DNA of 64,000 nucleotides from Acidobacteriota bacterium (GCA_013152385.1 JAADGL010000045.1:1-64000), one strand, 5' to 3'; shown: positions 35,801-44,426, numbered from the stretch's first letter. Made by a program: numbers and translations. Notes: a model not told the origin generated them from the sequence alone.

Positions 35801-38350
35801 CCCGGTCCGGGCGTACCCGTATTCAAAATCGGGTTTCCGGAGGCCGACATAATAGTTGTATGTGTGTACCGGAACGTAAATCCGGTTGAGATTGGGGCGC
35901 CCGCCTTTTTCCAGAACCCGGCCATTGATTTCAGCAACCAGTGGCCCCGGTGCCGTAACAGTGTCGGGAACGGTCCAGGACGCTTTCGCGGTACCGTTCG
36001 CGTCCAGTTTTTTGTTCAGAATCTGTGTGGTGACGGAACGGAAATTTATGGTTTCGTTCACAAAACGGAATCCGGGAAAGTTTTTGAATGTACTTCTCCC
36101 TTTTTTCAGAGAGAGGCTGAGAGTGGCGTTCAACCCGGAAGCCGGTGTCCCGAACAGGTATTTTGCGCTCAGTGCCAGTGAGAGCTTTTTTCTGTCCGGG
36201 GTGAGTGCCGGCGGTTCTGCTTTGATTCGGACTTTTAATTTGTAGGGAACAACAGTCTCAATCCGAATCGGATGGACAAATGTCCGGCTCCCGGCGGTTA
36301 CTTCCGCCTGCCAGACTCCGGTGGGGTCTGTTTCCGAAGTGCGGAAACGAAAGGCGTATATCCCGTCTTTCCCTTTTCGAAGTGTTGTTTCCAGCGCCAC
36401 CTGCTGTCTCGGATTGGTCAATTTCAGGGAAACCGGATGGTTTTCAGGGAAGCTACCGTCTTCATTGCGTACGATAAGTGCCAGATGAACCTCGTCTCCC
36501 GGTCGGTAAACCCCCCGGTCTGTAAACAGAAAAGCCCGGAGATTGTCCTGATTAACGTCACTTCCCCCGATGTTAAAGGAAGAGACATTCCATGCCATGG
36601 CGGAATTTAATAAAAAGGTTGTGTTGCCCCGGTATCTTCCTCTTACATAGTAGACTTTATCGGAAACTTTTGCGAATTCGGCTTTTCCGTCCCGGTTTGT
36701 GACAGTGGTCTGAATCACCTGGTCCTGATAGGTCCTGAGTTCCACACTCACGCCGGCCAGGGGTTTGCCGGAAATCAGATTTGTCGCAACGATTACATGG
36801 TGTTTCCCGGTGCTGAAATGGGTAAGCCCGATGTCTGTAAGGAGTACGGGTTTGTAAATGTTGCCGTGTGTCCAGACATAGCCGGGCCCTTTCGGGTCAT
36901 TGTTCCAGTCGCTGTATTCTCCGTATCTGGCTTCTTTTGTTTCCGGCATCATATCGTTCCGGTTGAAACTGACCCGGATCAAAAACATTCCCAGTTCACC
37001 TTTCTTGATCAGTTTATGCAAATCAATGGCATATTGTTCCTTGTCATTTAATTTCCCGGACAGGCTGAGGTTTTGTTCCGCCACTTTAACGCCGACCCGT
37101 TCACTTTCATTAAAGCTGCTTCTCCGGTTTTTCTTCGCGTCAATCTCCGCGACCTGAAGATACTGCCCCAGGGTGGAAGAGAAAACCTTCATCACAGAAA
37201 CCGTAACCCTGCGAACATTGACAGCGGTGAAACGAAGCTGCTGTTTATTGCCGGAAGGAAGAAAAATACCGTCCTTGACAAACTGAATGGCGGGTTTGAG
37301 ATTTTGAAAAGTGACGGTGTAAACAGCGGCTTTTTTCAGCCGTGAGCCCCAGATGCTTCGGATTCCTTCCCTTGCGGTGACGGTATAGCCCTGTCCCGGC
37401 TTGAATTCCCCGGTGAGGATGATTTTCCGTCCGCTTTTTTTCATGGTGAATTTGACAGCCGGTTTAATAGAGATGAACCCGTTGATATCCTGTTTCATGT
37501 CCAGGCGGTCGGAAAAGATGAGGGCGATGCCCGGCCCGCCTTCCTGCACCTGTTGAGAGCGGGACACTTTGAACACCTTTGCGGGGTCCAGCAGGTATGT
37601 TCTCTCCATCGGGGAAGAAATGCCAAGGGGTTTCGGATTTACATAAACTGTCAGGGTTCGGGAGGATTTGCCCCGTGAAATATCCGATATGGTAAAGGTA
37701 AAGCGTTTTTGGTCTTCCCGAATCATCCAGACTGCCTGAACCGGGCGCCCGTCCAGCTTCACTGAAACCGCTTTTTTTACCATGTTAATGGTGCAGGGCT
37801 CACTGAAATCCATTGTGCCTTCAAATGCGGCGAGGGAAGCATCACCGGAGGGGGAGCCGGTAAATTGGCCATCCATGCGGAGGAGTTCCCGTTTTGCCAC
37901 TTGAAATGAAATCGGAATTTCCTTCAGGGCCGGTTTTTTCCGGTTTGGGAACAGTTTGGAAAGGTCCAGTTTCCCGGTGTATGACTGTCCCAGTTTCAAC
38001 GGATGGTCCGGGATGAAAGCAAGGGTTTTCCCATCCTGCCAGACCGCGTGGCCCGGAATTTCCGGAGAAAAACGGAATACCGGAAGTTTCAGCGGGGCAT
38101 TGACCTGGTTATTATCCACGATGGGGTGGGTAAACCGAACCCGGACTGGCTCGGTTGAGGAGATGACCCCCCCGGTAATGTATGATATTTCCTTTGCCGT
38201 TTCAACGGAATAGCTCGGTTTCTGCGCGGTTTTGTTTTTATTGCCGTGGCCGCAGCCCGAAAGGACAATCAGAACCGCGGACAATAGTATCGGTGCAAAT
38301 TTCCATTTTGTTTTTTTTTGTGTTTCACAACAGCGTTTCCGGTTTATCAT
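32798..38350 (-). CDS. bacterial alpha-2-macroglobulin lipoprotein (YfhM type)
   Basis: Giant periplasmic lipoprotein of 1850 residues that traps proteases, thought to guard the periplasm where PBP1C repairs peptidoglycan. The signal peptide ends in the lipobox L-S-G-C33. The thioester motif is present as C1389-V-E-Q in Y-G-C-V-E-Q, within the helical toroid domain. Bait-region and macroglobulin domains precede it (for example the G-V-Y-R-P-G-D-E-V-H-L motif near 610). The ATG at 38350 has GGGAGGGG three bases upstream. It overlaps pbpC by 17 bases and runs with it. Confidence 0.95.
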   Translation of the reverse strand: MINRKRCCETQKKTKWKFAPILLSAVLIVLSGCGHGNKNKTAQKPSYSVETAKEISYITGGVISSTEPVRVRFTHPIVDNNQVNAPLKLPVFRFSPEIPGHAVWQDGKTLAFIPDHPLKLGQSYTGKLDLSKLFPNRKKPALKEIPISFQVAKRELLRMDGQFTGSPSGDASLAAFEGTMDFSEPCTINMVKKAVSVKLDGRPVQAVWMIREDQKRFTFTISDISRGKSSRTLTVYVNPKPLGISSPMERTYLLDPAKVFKVSRSQQVQEGGPGIALIFSDRLDMKQDINGFISIKPAVKFTMKKSGRKIILTGEFKPGQGYTVTAREGIRSIWGSRLKKAAVYTVTFQNLKPAIQFVKDGIFLPSGNKQQLRFTAVNVRRVTVSVMKVFSSTLGQYLQVAEIDAKKNRRSSFNESERVGVKVAEQNLSLSGKLNDKEQYAIDLHKLIKKGELGMFLIRVSFNRNDMMPETKEARYGEYSDWNNDPKGPGYVWTHGNIYKPVLLTDIGLTHFSTGKHHVIVATNLISGKPLAGVSVELRTYQDQVIQTTVTNRDGKAEFAKVSDKVYYVRGRYRGNTTFLLNSAMAWNVSSFNIGGSDVNQDNLRAFLFTDRGVYRPGDEVHLALIVRNEDGSFPENHPVSLKLTNPRQQVALETTLRKGKDGIYAFRFRTSETDPTGVWQAEVTAGSRTFVHPIRIETVVPYKLKVRIKAEPPALTPDRKKLSLALSAKYLFGTPASGLNATLSLSLKKGRSTFKNFPGFRFVNETINFRSVTTQILNKKLDANGTAKASWTVPDTVTAPGPLVAEINGRVLEKGGRPNLNRIYVPVHTYNYYVGLRKPDFEYGYARTGEPFTVNAILVNTKGEAVSGHPVQWRLYRNNRFWWWEYRNRSSFQLKFKSDINTEKVASGEITSASLPVPIRINPEKRGEYYLEVQHGDGHTAGFFFSAYAWGESAGGGKTAGMIVLKADQPGYHPGETAVVTFPTPESGTLIYAVLKGNDILQTRVGDVGSDHKTSIKVPITADMAPNVYVAVSVIQPHNQTLNDRPMRLYGVVPLMVSAPDSHPSLKISVADKLKPGQKFQVGIQTGDHKPAQLFVAVVDEGLLDLTGFSTPDPWKFFYHKERLSAVISDVFPWVIGADKGDPFNVFSVGGDMRMAMTAAARQRKEEEGKRRRFKPVDMFRGPVSTDSSGKVVLNFTMPEYIGAVRIMAVAAAGTRYASAEKSVAVKKDLMVLPTLPRVVHPGDRIQVPVTVFAMKKHIGTVTVNISATGAAKVAGSSERKLTFDKTGEKDIFFTLEIPQALGNADIRIEARSSRDSAVHTTQLQSVQVSPRMYEWHTTPVKPGQSVTLKIPDKGMPGSNHARIVIRKRAELNIGHRLNWLLHYPYGCVEQTTSAAFPQLYLKILTHLTPEQEEKSDAIINRTIERLRKFQLADGGMSYWPGSTFLSPWGTNYAGHFLLEAKKRGYHVPEDMLSAWLQFEKSRAESTLDSMTTRTYRLYLLALAGQGNRGAMNLIRENALNKLSDTQKWLLAAAYKLSGMAETATDILKETGKNTVKSNNFDETYGSELRNQAILLELATRFRNWPMAEKKYTLIAKRLSSGEWLSTQTVAYSLLALGTYVDATSLHNGKPDKLSGTVTFPDKSVQSFDTAALSTGFELKKDFGKSITVKISPSVPLKQVYAVMEWDGIPASPVVAVMPKADGMSVKVEFLNENGMPVNPASLKQGTVFWGHFRVRCHKGQAYILHVALEQMLPTGWEIENTRLSGEAMPAWSRKWNLGYANYTDIRDDRIRWFFNLNRSRPLDFLVKLNAVSAGKFILPATVSRAMYNKTLQAVVPGRFVSVTRAKEN

Positions 38351-38410
38351 TTTCCCCTCCCGAATTCGGTAAAATTTGATTAAATCTTACCACAGAAAAG
38401 GGAGTTCGTC

Positions 38411-38439
38411 TTCGGAGATGGCGGAAATTCTGATACACT
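38411..38439 (+). promoter_or_regulatory. promoter of pepT
   Basis: TTCGGA (38411-38416), 17-bp spacer, TACACT (38434-38439) preceded by TGA, an extended -10. The ATG is 37 bases downstream with AGGAG before it. Confidence 0.45.
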
Positions 38440-38475
38440 GATAAACGGACGGAAATGACCGATAGGAGAGTTTAA

Positions 38476-39711
38476 ATGATTAATCGAGATGAATTGCTGG
38501 ATCGTTTTACCCGTTATGTAAAAATTTATACGACGTCGGATGAAGAATCGGAAACATTCCCTTCTACCGAACGGCAGTTTGAGCTGGCAAACCTTCTTGC
38601 GGCTGAGCTGAAGGAGATGGGAATAAAAGATGTTGAGGTGGACCGCTACGGTTATGTTTATGCCCGGATTCCCTCCAATATTGAAAAAGATATTGCTCCG
38701 GTGGGATTTATCGCCCACATGGATACCGCTCCGGCGGAAAGCGGTGAAAATGTGAAACCGCAGATTATCCGGAATTATGACGGGGGGAAAATTCCCCTCC
38801 CCGGCGACCCCGGTGTGGTTATTTCACCGGAAGAGAACCCGATTCTGAAGGAACTGTCGGGAGATGATTTGATTACAAGCGACGGCACCACCCTCCTCGG
38901 CGCTGACGACAAAGCCGGAATCGCGGAAATCATGACTGCGGCAGCCTATATGACGGCTCACCCCGAGTTTAAACACGGGGAGATTCGGATTGCTTTTACC
39001 CCGGATGAAGAAGTGGGCCGGGGGGTGGACCATTTTGATGTGAAAAAATTCGGCGCGAAATTTGCCTACACTCTGGACGGCGGACGCCTTGGAGAATTGG
39101 AGGATGAGACCTTCTGTGCCGACAGCGCGGATGTGATCTGCCGCGGAATCAACGTTCACCCCGGTTATGCCAAAGACAAAATGGTAAACGCTATCCGTAT
39201 GGCCGGTTTATTCATGACGCTTCTTGATGAAAACACACTGCCGGAAACCACCGAGAATCGGCAGGACTACTATCATGCCACCGGAATCAAAGGGATGGAG
39301 AATGAAACTGTGATTAATATGATTGTCCGCTCCTTCACGGTGGACGGGTTGAAAGACAGGGAAAAGGATCTGGAACGGATTCGTTTGCAGGTGCTGGAGA
39401 AATTTCCCGGGGGTGAGATTGAGATTGTTATCAAGGAACAGTACCGGAACATGAAGGAAATACTGGACAGGTACCCTGAAGTTCTGAAGACAGCAGAGAA
39501 AGCATTTGAAAAAGCCGGGATTGTTCCGATCCGCAAACCCATCCGCGGCGGAACCGACGGGGCCAGGCTCACATTTATGGGCCTTCCCTCTCCCAACATA
39601 TTTGCCGGTGCCATCAATATGCACTCTAAAAAAGAATTCGCTTCCCTGCAGACAATGGAGAAAGCCGCCGAGGTGGTTCTCCATATCGCTTCTGTTCTGG
39701 CCGAAGCATAG
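38476..39711 (+). CDS. pepT: peptidase T (tripeptide aminopeptidase)
   Basis: Cytosolic zinc aminopeptidase of the M20 family, 411 residues, removing the N-terminal residue of tripeptides. Zinc-site motifs are H-M-D-T-A near 82, L-G-A-D-D-K-A-G near 140, the catalytic pair F-T-P-D-E-E-V-G-R-G near 175, and R-G-G-T-D-G-A near 356, all typical of PepT. Strong similarity and normal length make the call firm. A small membrane-protein gene starts two bases after the stop. Confidence 0.95.
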   Translation: MINRDELLDRFTRYVKIYTTSDEESETFPSTERQFELANLLAAELKEMGIKDVEVDRYGYVYARIPSNIEKDIAPVGFIAHMDTAPAESGENVKPQIIRNYDGGKIPLPGDPGVVISPEENPILKELSGDDLITSDGTTLLGADDKAGIAEIMTAAAYMTAHPEFKHGEIRIAFTPDEEVGRGVDHFDVKKFGAKFAYTLDGGRLGELEDETFCADSADVICRGINVHPGYAKDKMVNAIRMAGLFMTLLDENTLPETTENRQDYYHATGIKGMENETVINMIVRSFTVDGLKDREKDLERIRLQVLEKFPGGEIEIVIKEQYRNMKEILDRYPEVLKTAEKAFEKAGIVPIRKPIRGGTDGARLTFMGLPSPNIFAGAINMHSKKEFASLQTMEKAAEVVLHIASVLAEA

Positions 39712-39713
39712 AA

Positions 39714-40235
39714 ATGTTTGCGCCGAATTTCCAGGGGGAGCTGGAGCTTCCCCTGGACGGTGACACTTTCTTTCATTCCCTGGAGCGGGTATCCGGACGG
39801 ATGGGGAAGGACGGCTGCTACCGTTTTTTCAGAACCTCTCCCACTTGTGCGCATATCACTTCTACCCGTTTAAACCCTTTTGGCTACACTTTTAATAACG
39901 CGTCTGTTGTGGTGGAATCCCTGCCGTCGGGGGGGATTCGTGTGCGGTATCGGGTCAGTTTTATTAAATGGTTTCTTGCCATGCTTTTTCTGTCTTTTCA
40001 GGTTCTCATCGCTTTTGCCGTTCTCATGTATTTTTATGTCCACCGTCTTCCTCCGGATGTGCGGAGTACGGCATTTGTGGCTTTTTTTATCGCGGTGACT
40101 TTCTGGGCACTCTTTTGGCCCCTTGCAATGACAGTGCTTTATCGAGTGATGCTGTCGCGGATGTTTCGTACCCTTCTTTACAGCACATCACTGTTTAAAA
40201 AATTTGACGAGGGAACTGAAAAATCACACAAATAG
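39714..40235 (+). CDS. small membrane protein of unknown function
   Basis: 173 residues: a soluble N-terminal part of about 80 residues, two membrane helices (about 85-107 and 120-145), and a short charged tail. No family recognised. The ATG follows the pepT stop by two bases, so the two are likely co-transcribed. A ribosome site is not obvious; coupling to pepT may supply translation. Confidence 0.6.
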   Translation: MFAPNFQGELELPLDGDTFFHSLERVSGRMGKDGCYRFFRTSPTCAHITSTRLNPFGYTFNNASVVVESLPSGGIRVRYRVSFIKWFLAMLFLSFQVLIAFAVLMYFYVHRLPPDVRSTAFVAFFIAVTFWALFWPLAMTVLYRVMLSRMFRTLLYSTSLFKKFDEGTEKSHK

Positions 40236-40310
40236 CTATCCTGCAAATATCAGTATTGATTATTTTTAGTATAAAAAGAATAAAAAATGATGAAAAAATT
40301 AACATATTTC

Positions 40311-40339
40311 TTTACCTCTTTCCCGAAGTCCGTTAAAAT
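40311..40339 (+). promoter_or_regulatory. promoter of the small lipoprotein gene
   Basis: TTTACC (40311-40316), 17-bp spacer, TAAAAT (40334-40339). The leader of about 40 bases carries GGGGGT before the ATG. Confidence 0.5.
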
Positions 40340-40387
40340 AACTTCGATTTTCCGTTTTCCATCAAACTACTGTATCGGGGGTAAAAG

Positions 40388-40681
40388 ATGAAAATTTTGA
40401 AAACATTTGTCATTGTGTTGGCGATTGTATCTGCGGCATTCCTTATCGGATGCCAGAGCAAGGCTCCGGCGAAAAAGGCTGCGCCTGCCAAAAAAGCACC
40501 GGCTGCGGTGGAACAAACCACTCCGGCACCTCTCACGAAGGTTGAAGAAGGTGCACAGAAAGAGGAAGCAGCAGAGCCTGCTACCGAAGAAGCTACGGAA
40601 ACGAAAGCTACCGAAGCAACCGAAAAGAAAGCTGAAGAGCCGAAAGCGGAAGAGGCCAAAACAGACAATCCCAAAAAATAA
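40388..40681 (+). CDS. small low-complexity lipoprotein
   Basis: 97 residues. The signal peptide ends in the lipobox F-L-I-G-C22, and the mature chain is almost only Ala, Lys, Glu, Thr and Pro (K-A-A-P-A-K-K-A-P-A then E-A-T-E repeats). It shifts from Lys/Ala-rich to Glu-rich along its length. Such flexible tails can span or line the periplasm; no enzyme function is implied. It has its own promoter and terminator. Confidence 0.8.
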   Translation: MKILKTFVIVLAIVSAAFLIGCQSKAPAKKAAPAKKAPAAVEQTTPAPLTKVEEGAQKEEAAEPATEEATETKATEATEKKAEEPKAEEAKTDNPKK

Positions 40682-40700
40682 CGTCTGTCAATTTACTGAA

Positions 40701-40735
40701 AAAAAGGGGGGGAGGCACTGCCTTTCCCCTTTTTT
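40701..40735 (+). terminator. intrinsic terminator after the lipoprotein gene
   Basis: A-run, seven G, AGGC, three-base loop, GCCTTTCCCC and a T-run: a stem of about 15 bp including three G-T wobble pairs (40701-40716 with 40720-40735). The A and T flanks make it bidirectional. Confidence 0.8.
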
Positions 40736-40876
40736 GTTGACTGCATACATTTTTCCTGTAACGGTGCGTTACCCCTGGAAAGAAAGTATCTCGAATGAGA
40801 ATTTGAAAGGGAGCAATTCCTGAAATAATCCTGTTGAGTGAACTTGATTTTATTGAACATTCACGGCAAGCCGTGT

Positions 40877-41704
40877 TCAGCGGGGCAGGAAAATATCGGG
40901 GCGGGTGCGGGGGATTGCTCCGGTTTCTACCGCTTTTTTGAACAGAAAGCGGACAGCGGCGCGACCCTCTTCGCCGATGTCAATAGAAAAGTGATTGACG
41001 TAGAGGTCAATGTGGGCATTGATAACGGATATGCCCAGCTCTTTTGCGTACTGCCGTACAAATGGGTAGGTGGCGCCCCTGTCAAGGAGGCCCTGTTTCA
41101 CGGATTTTCGAAGGGCGGCATCGAAAGGCACACCGATTTTTTCTGCCAATTCCCGCTTTACCGCGATACATCCCAGGGGAATCGGGTGTCCGGTACTTTT
41201 TTCCCACCATTCTCCAAGGTCGGCAACCTTTGTCAGGCCCCGCTGCCGGTATGTGAACCGGGTTTCATGAATGATAACCCCGGCATCCACACTTCCATCC
41301 AGTATTGCCTGTTCAATGCCGGAAAAAAGCATCGGGACGATATCCCGGCATTCCGGACAGAATGATTTGAATAAAAGATAAGCGGTGGTGTTCAGTCCCG
41401 GAACCGCGATTCTGCAACTTTCTAACCGCTTTCTGTTTAACGGTTTTTTTGAAATGACGAGAGGTCCGCAGCCCCGGCCCAGGGCGGCGCCGGCATTGAG
41501 CATGATGTAGTTGTCTGCCAGTTGGAAGTAGGTGAAATAAGAAAGTTTTGTAATGTCTGTCTGCCGCTTCGCCGCCCGGCGGTTCAGCTCGGCAATGTCT
41601 TCGATTTCAAGTTCGAATTTACAGGGAAGGGGAATTTCCCCGGAGACGATTCCGTTGAACATAAATGTATCATTCGGGCAGGAGGAGAATGCCAGTTTCA
41701 ACAA
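40877..41704 (-). CDS. mqnD: 1,4-dihydroxy-6-naphthoate synthase, futalosine pathway
   Basis: Converts cyclic de-hypoxanthinyl-futalosine to 1,4-dihydroxy-6-naphthoate in menaquinone synthesis; 275 residues. The N-terminal S-C-P-N-D-T-F motif near 8-14 and K-L-S-Y-F-T-Y near 53 mark MqnD rather than MqnA. The start is a TTG (41704) with GAGGG upstream. Last gene of the gmhB-hldA-hldC-mqnB-mqnD operon; mqnA and mqnC are not in the window. Confidence 0.92.
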   Translation of the reverse strand: MLKLAFSSCPNDTFMFNGIVSGEIPLPCKFELEIEDIAELNRRAAKRQTDITKLSYFTYFQLADNYIMLNAGAALGRGCGPLVISKKPLNRKRLESCRIAVPGLNTTAYLLFKSFCPECRDIVPMLFSGIEQAILDGSVDAGVIIHETRFTYRQRGLTKVADLGEWWEKSTGHPIPLGCIAVKRELAEKIGVPFDAALRKSVKQGLLDRGATYPFVRQYAKELGISVINAHIDLYVNHFSIDIGEEGRAAVRFLFKKAVETGAIPRTRPDIFLPR

Positions 41705-41707
41705 AAT

Positions 41708-42421
41708 TTATCCCTCAAGGTACGCGTAGGTGCAGCCTGCGGCAAATTGCATGGCATTTTCAATCTGCCAGCCTTTTTTATCGTAACTTCCCACAAAATT
41801 GGAAATGCCGCGGATTTCGGTGAATTTTACGTTAAACGCGGCGCAGGTGTGCGCCACTGCCGCCCCTTCCATGGATTCACAGAGGGGCTGAAACTGCGCG
41901 GTCCGCTCTGTTTCCATCTCCCTTGTGGCAGTGACGGTGGAGACGGTGAGAAAACGGCCTTCGTAAACCGATAATTTTGTTTTTTTTACCAGCATTTCCT
42001 GCACTGATTTGCCGTGGGGAACGGGGAAGCGGTTGTAGAAGTGCCGGTTGTCGGTAATGAGTATGGGAAAACCGATATCTTCCATTGTGAGAAAGCCTTC
42101 CGGGGAACGCACCCCTTCGTCGGCATAAACTTCTTCCGTTGCAACAGCTACGTGGCTGATAATGATACCGGTTCCGGGATATGCGCCGGCAATACCGGTG
42201 TTGATGACTTCGCCCGGCGTACCGAATTTCAGAAAATACTGTGTCAATACCAGCGCGCTGTTGGTTTTTCCGACACCGGTAACCAGTACCGGGGCTTTTT
42301 CACTGTTTTCGCTGCGAAACAGCACGCCGCTTCCCACTTTTTCCTTCTTGAATCCACCGCCGAAGCCCTGTACCAGCAGTTCCGCCTCCAGCGGTGTCGC
42401 GCATACCAGAAGTTTATTCAT
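41708..42421 (-). CDS. mqnB: futalosine hydrolase
   Basis: Releases hypoxanthine from futalosine in the alternative menaquinone pathway; nucleoside-phosphorylase fold, 237 residues. A-T-P-L-E-A-E near 8-14, N-T-G-I-A-G-A-Y near 75, and the C-terminal M-E-G-A-A-V-A-H with E-I-R-G-I-S-N are characteristic. The ATG at 42421 (GGGAG six bases upstream) overlaps hldC by eight bases; the in-frame ATG at 42442 is less likely. Adjacent to mqnD, which supports the specific call. Confidence 0.9.
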   Translation of the reverse strand: MNKLLVCATPLEAELLVQGFGGGFKKEKVGSGVLFRSENSEKAPVLVTGVGKTNSALVLTQYFLKFGTPGEVINTGIAGAYPGTGIIISHVAVATEEVYADEGVRSPEGFLTMEDIGFPILITDNRHFYNRFPVPHGKSVQEMLVKKTKLSVYEGRFLTVSTVTATREMETERTAQFQPLCESMEGAAVAHTCAAFNVKFTEIRGISNFVGSYDKKGWQIENAMQFAAGCTYAYLEG

Positions 42422-42890
42422 CTGTTTCTCCCATTTTTTCAATCAATTCTGTTGTGGAATGGTTTTTCGGGTCTCCGGCTATCATCACTTTTCCGCCGAG
42501 CTCCGCCATTACATGCCGTTCCGGGACAGTTTCGGGGGTATAATCGGTACCTTTGAACTGGATGTCCGGTTTTAAAATCCTCAAAGTCTTTTCCACCGTA
42601 TCTTCATTGAAAAAAGTAACAAAATCCACCGACTCCAGTGCTGCCACCAATTCCATCCGTTCCGCCAGGGGAATCAGCGGACGCTGTGGCCCTTTAAGCC
42701 TTCGAACAGATTCGTCATCGTTCAACGCCACCACGAGGATATCGCAGTGGGCCCGGGCATCCCGGAGGTAGCGGATATGGCCCACATGGAGCACGTCGAA
42801 ACAGCCGTTTGCGAATCCCACCTGATGCCCGGCCTCCTTGTGCGGTTCAAGCAAATGAGAAAGTTGTTCCCTTGGGTAAATTTTCTGCAT
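42414..42890 (-). CDS. hldC: heptose 1-phosphate adenylyltransferase
   Basis: Transfers AMP to heptose 1-phosphate to make ADP-heptose for the LPS core; 158 residues. Cytidylyltransferase-fold motifs are present: F-A-N-G-C-F-D-V-L-H-V-G-H-I (about 26-39) with its HxGH, and Y-T-P-E-T-V near the end. In many bacteria this is the C-terminal half of HldE; here it is a separate gene that begins 44 bases inside hldA with its own GAGG six bases before the ATG. Orientation and order match a heptose operon. Confidence 0.93.
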   Translation of the reverse strand: MQKIYPREQLSHLLEPHKEAGHQVGFANGCFDVLHVGHIRYLRDARAHCDILVVALNDDESVRRLKGPQRPLIPLAERMELVAALESVDFVTFFNEDTVEKTLRILKPDIQFKGTDYTPETVPERHVMAELGGKVMIAGDPKNHSTTELIEKMGETDE

Positions 42891-43866
42891 TCAATGCCTC
42901 TTGAAGTTCAGTTTGCGTCACCGCGTAGGTGCCTTTTTTCATAACAGAGATCCCTCCGCTGATTGTTGCCAGTACCGCGGCTTCTTCCGGGCTCAACCGG
43001 TAGGCGGCCGCCAGTGCGAATGCCGCCATTACGCTGTCGCCGGCACCGGAAACGTCCACCGGCTCCGGTGACCCGTAGATGGGAAAAGCGGTGTAACTTC
43101 TGTCGCCGTTTTGGTGAATGACCATCCCCTTGCTGCCCCGTGTCAGCAGAACCATATGGCAATCCGCCCACCGGGCCAGCGTTTCCAGTGCGTCCAGCAG
43201 CTCTTTTCCGTTTTCCGGAATCGGCTTCCCCAGTGCAGCTGCCGCCTCTTCTTCGTTGGGGGTGATGGCGGCGGCATGTTTAAACGCCGTTACCCGATAG
43301 CGGGAATCCACAAAAACCGGAATTCCGCGCTCCATCGCCTCCGGAATCAGCCGTTCGGTATTGAATGGTGTTACGGTATTGTAGCCGTAATCGCTGATAA
43401 TGACAGCGTCAACATCGTCCAGTACGCTTCTTGCCATCCGAAGTAGCTGAAAGCGGTGAATTTCGCTTTCCCGGTCCACCCGGAGCATATGCTGTTTTGC
43501 CCGGTGAACCCCCCCTGCAAGAATCCGTGTTTTTTTCATAGTATGAACCCGCCGGGATTTCTGAAGGCAGCGAAGATCCATACCACTGTTCCAGAAGCGG
43601 TCAAAAATATGGCTGCCGTCTTCATCCCTGCCTACAATCCCCGCAGGAAAGGGTTTTGCCCCGAGGGACAGTACATTCATGGCAGTGTTGCCGGCACAAC
43701 CGGGGAAGCGTTCACTGTGTTCATAGCGGCAGATAAATACCGGCGCTTCTCTGGACACCCGGTCTATTTCGGTGTACATAAACTCATCCAGTACAATATC
43801 CCCGGCGACAAGCACTTTCATGTTTGAAAATCCGGTGACGGCTGTTTTCAGTTTTTCAATATCCAC
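42847..43866 (-). CDS. hldA: heptose 7-phosphate 1-kinase
   Basis: Ribokinase-family sugar kinase that phosphorylates heptose 7-phosphate at C1; 339 residues. N-terminal V-L-V-A-G-D-I-V-L-D-E-F, G-C-A-G-N-T-A-M-N near 55, and the anion hole V-S-G-A-G-D-S-V near 277-284, with its catalytic Asp, are diagnostic. The GTG start has GGAGG seven bases upstream. It overlaps gmhB by 19 and hldC by 44 bases. Confidence 0.93.
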   Translation of the reverse strand: MDIEKLKTAVTGFSNMKVLVAGDIVLDEFMYTEIDRVSREAPVFICRYEHSERFPGCAGNTAMNVLSLGAKPFPAGIVGRDEDGSHIFDRFWNSGMDLRCLQKSRRVHTMKKTRILAGGVHRAKQHMLRVDRESEIHRFQLLRMARSVLDDVDAVIISDYGYNTVTPFNTERLIPEAMERGIPVFVDSRYRVTAFKHAAAITPNEEEAAAALGKPIPENGKELLDALETLARWADCHMVLLTRGSKGMVIHQNGDRSYTAFPIYGSPEPVDVSGAGDSVMAAFALAAAYRLSPEEAAVLATISGGISVMKKGTYAVTQTELQEALNAENLPKGTTFSFA

Positions 43867-44420
43867 TTTACCGCCTCCAGCAGATTTTCAGCAATGAAAT
43901 CCGGCTGTATTCGCCAGTTTTTCGACTGGTATGTAAGTTCTCCCCTGCCGTATCCGGTGAGTACCAGGACACCGGTCATCCCGTTGGCTTTTGCCATTTC
44001 CACATCGGAAATTTTATCTCCCACCATTGCCGACTCTGCCAGGTTAATGTTGTGTTTTTCCGCCGCTTTCAGCAGCATTCCCGGCTTCGGTTTTCGGCAG
44101 CCGCAGTCCAGGCGGTAGGGAGCCTGTCCGGCTGTGGGATGGTGGGGGCAGTAAAAAATATCGTCCAGCTTCGCGCCGTCCAGCGCCAGAATGGATTCCA
44201 TCCGCCGGTGTACCTGTTTTACCAGATCCTCGCTGAAATACCCTCTGGCAACCCCCGCCTGATTGGTGACCACAATGGCAAGCCGGCCCGATCGGTTGAC
44301 CAGGCGGATTGCTTCCGGGGTGAACGGATACGGCCGCATCCGGGAGACATGGTTAATGTACCCCACCTCATGGCTGATTGTACCGTCTCTGTCCATGAAA
44401 ATTGCCCGTTTCTTCTTCAT
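43848..44420 (-). CDS. gmhB: D,D-heptose 1,7-bisphosphate phosphatase
   Basis: HAD-family phosphatase of 190 residues that removes the C7 phosphate between the two HldA/HldC steps. The nucleophile motif F-M-D-R-D-G-T is near 8-14, and the zinc loop C-P-H-H-P with C-G-C near 93-110 is typical of GmhB, as is G-D-K-I-S-D near 138. The ATG at 44420 is chosen because the next upstream in-frame ATG lies inside the promoter. First gene of the operon, with an extended -10 six bases upstream and no ribosome site. Confidence 0.94.
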   Translation of the reverse strand: MKKKRAIFMDRDGTISHEVGYINHVSRMRPYPFTPEAIRLVNRSGRLAIVVTNQAGVARGYFSEDLVKQVHRRMESILALDGAKLDDIFYCPHHPTAGQAPYRLDCGCRKPKPGMLLKAAEKHNINLAESAMVGDKISDVEMAKANGMTGVLVLTGYGRGELTYQSKNWRIQPDFIAENLLEAVKWILKN

Positions 44421-44426
44421 AGCGGT

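Noticed and set aside
42847-42890. A frameshifted bifunctional HldE instead of two genes
   Set aside because: hldC has its own ATG with GAGG six bases upstream, and hldA ends at a normal kinase C-terminus, so two separate genes explain the overlap.
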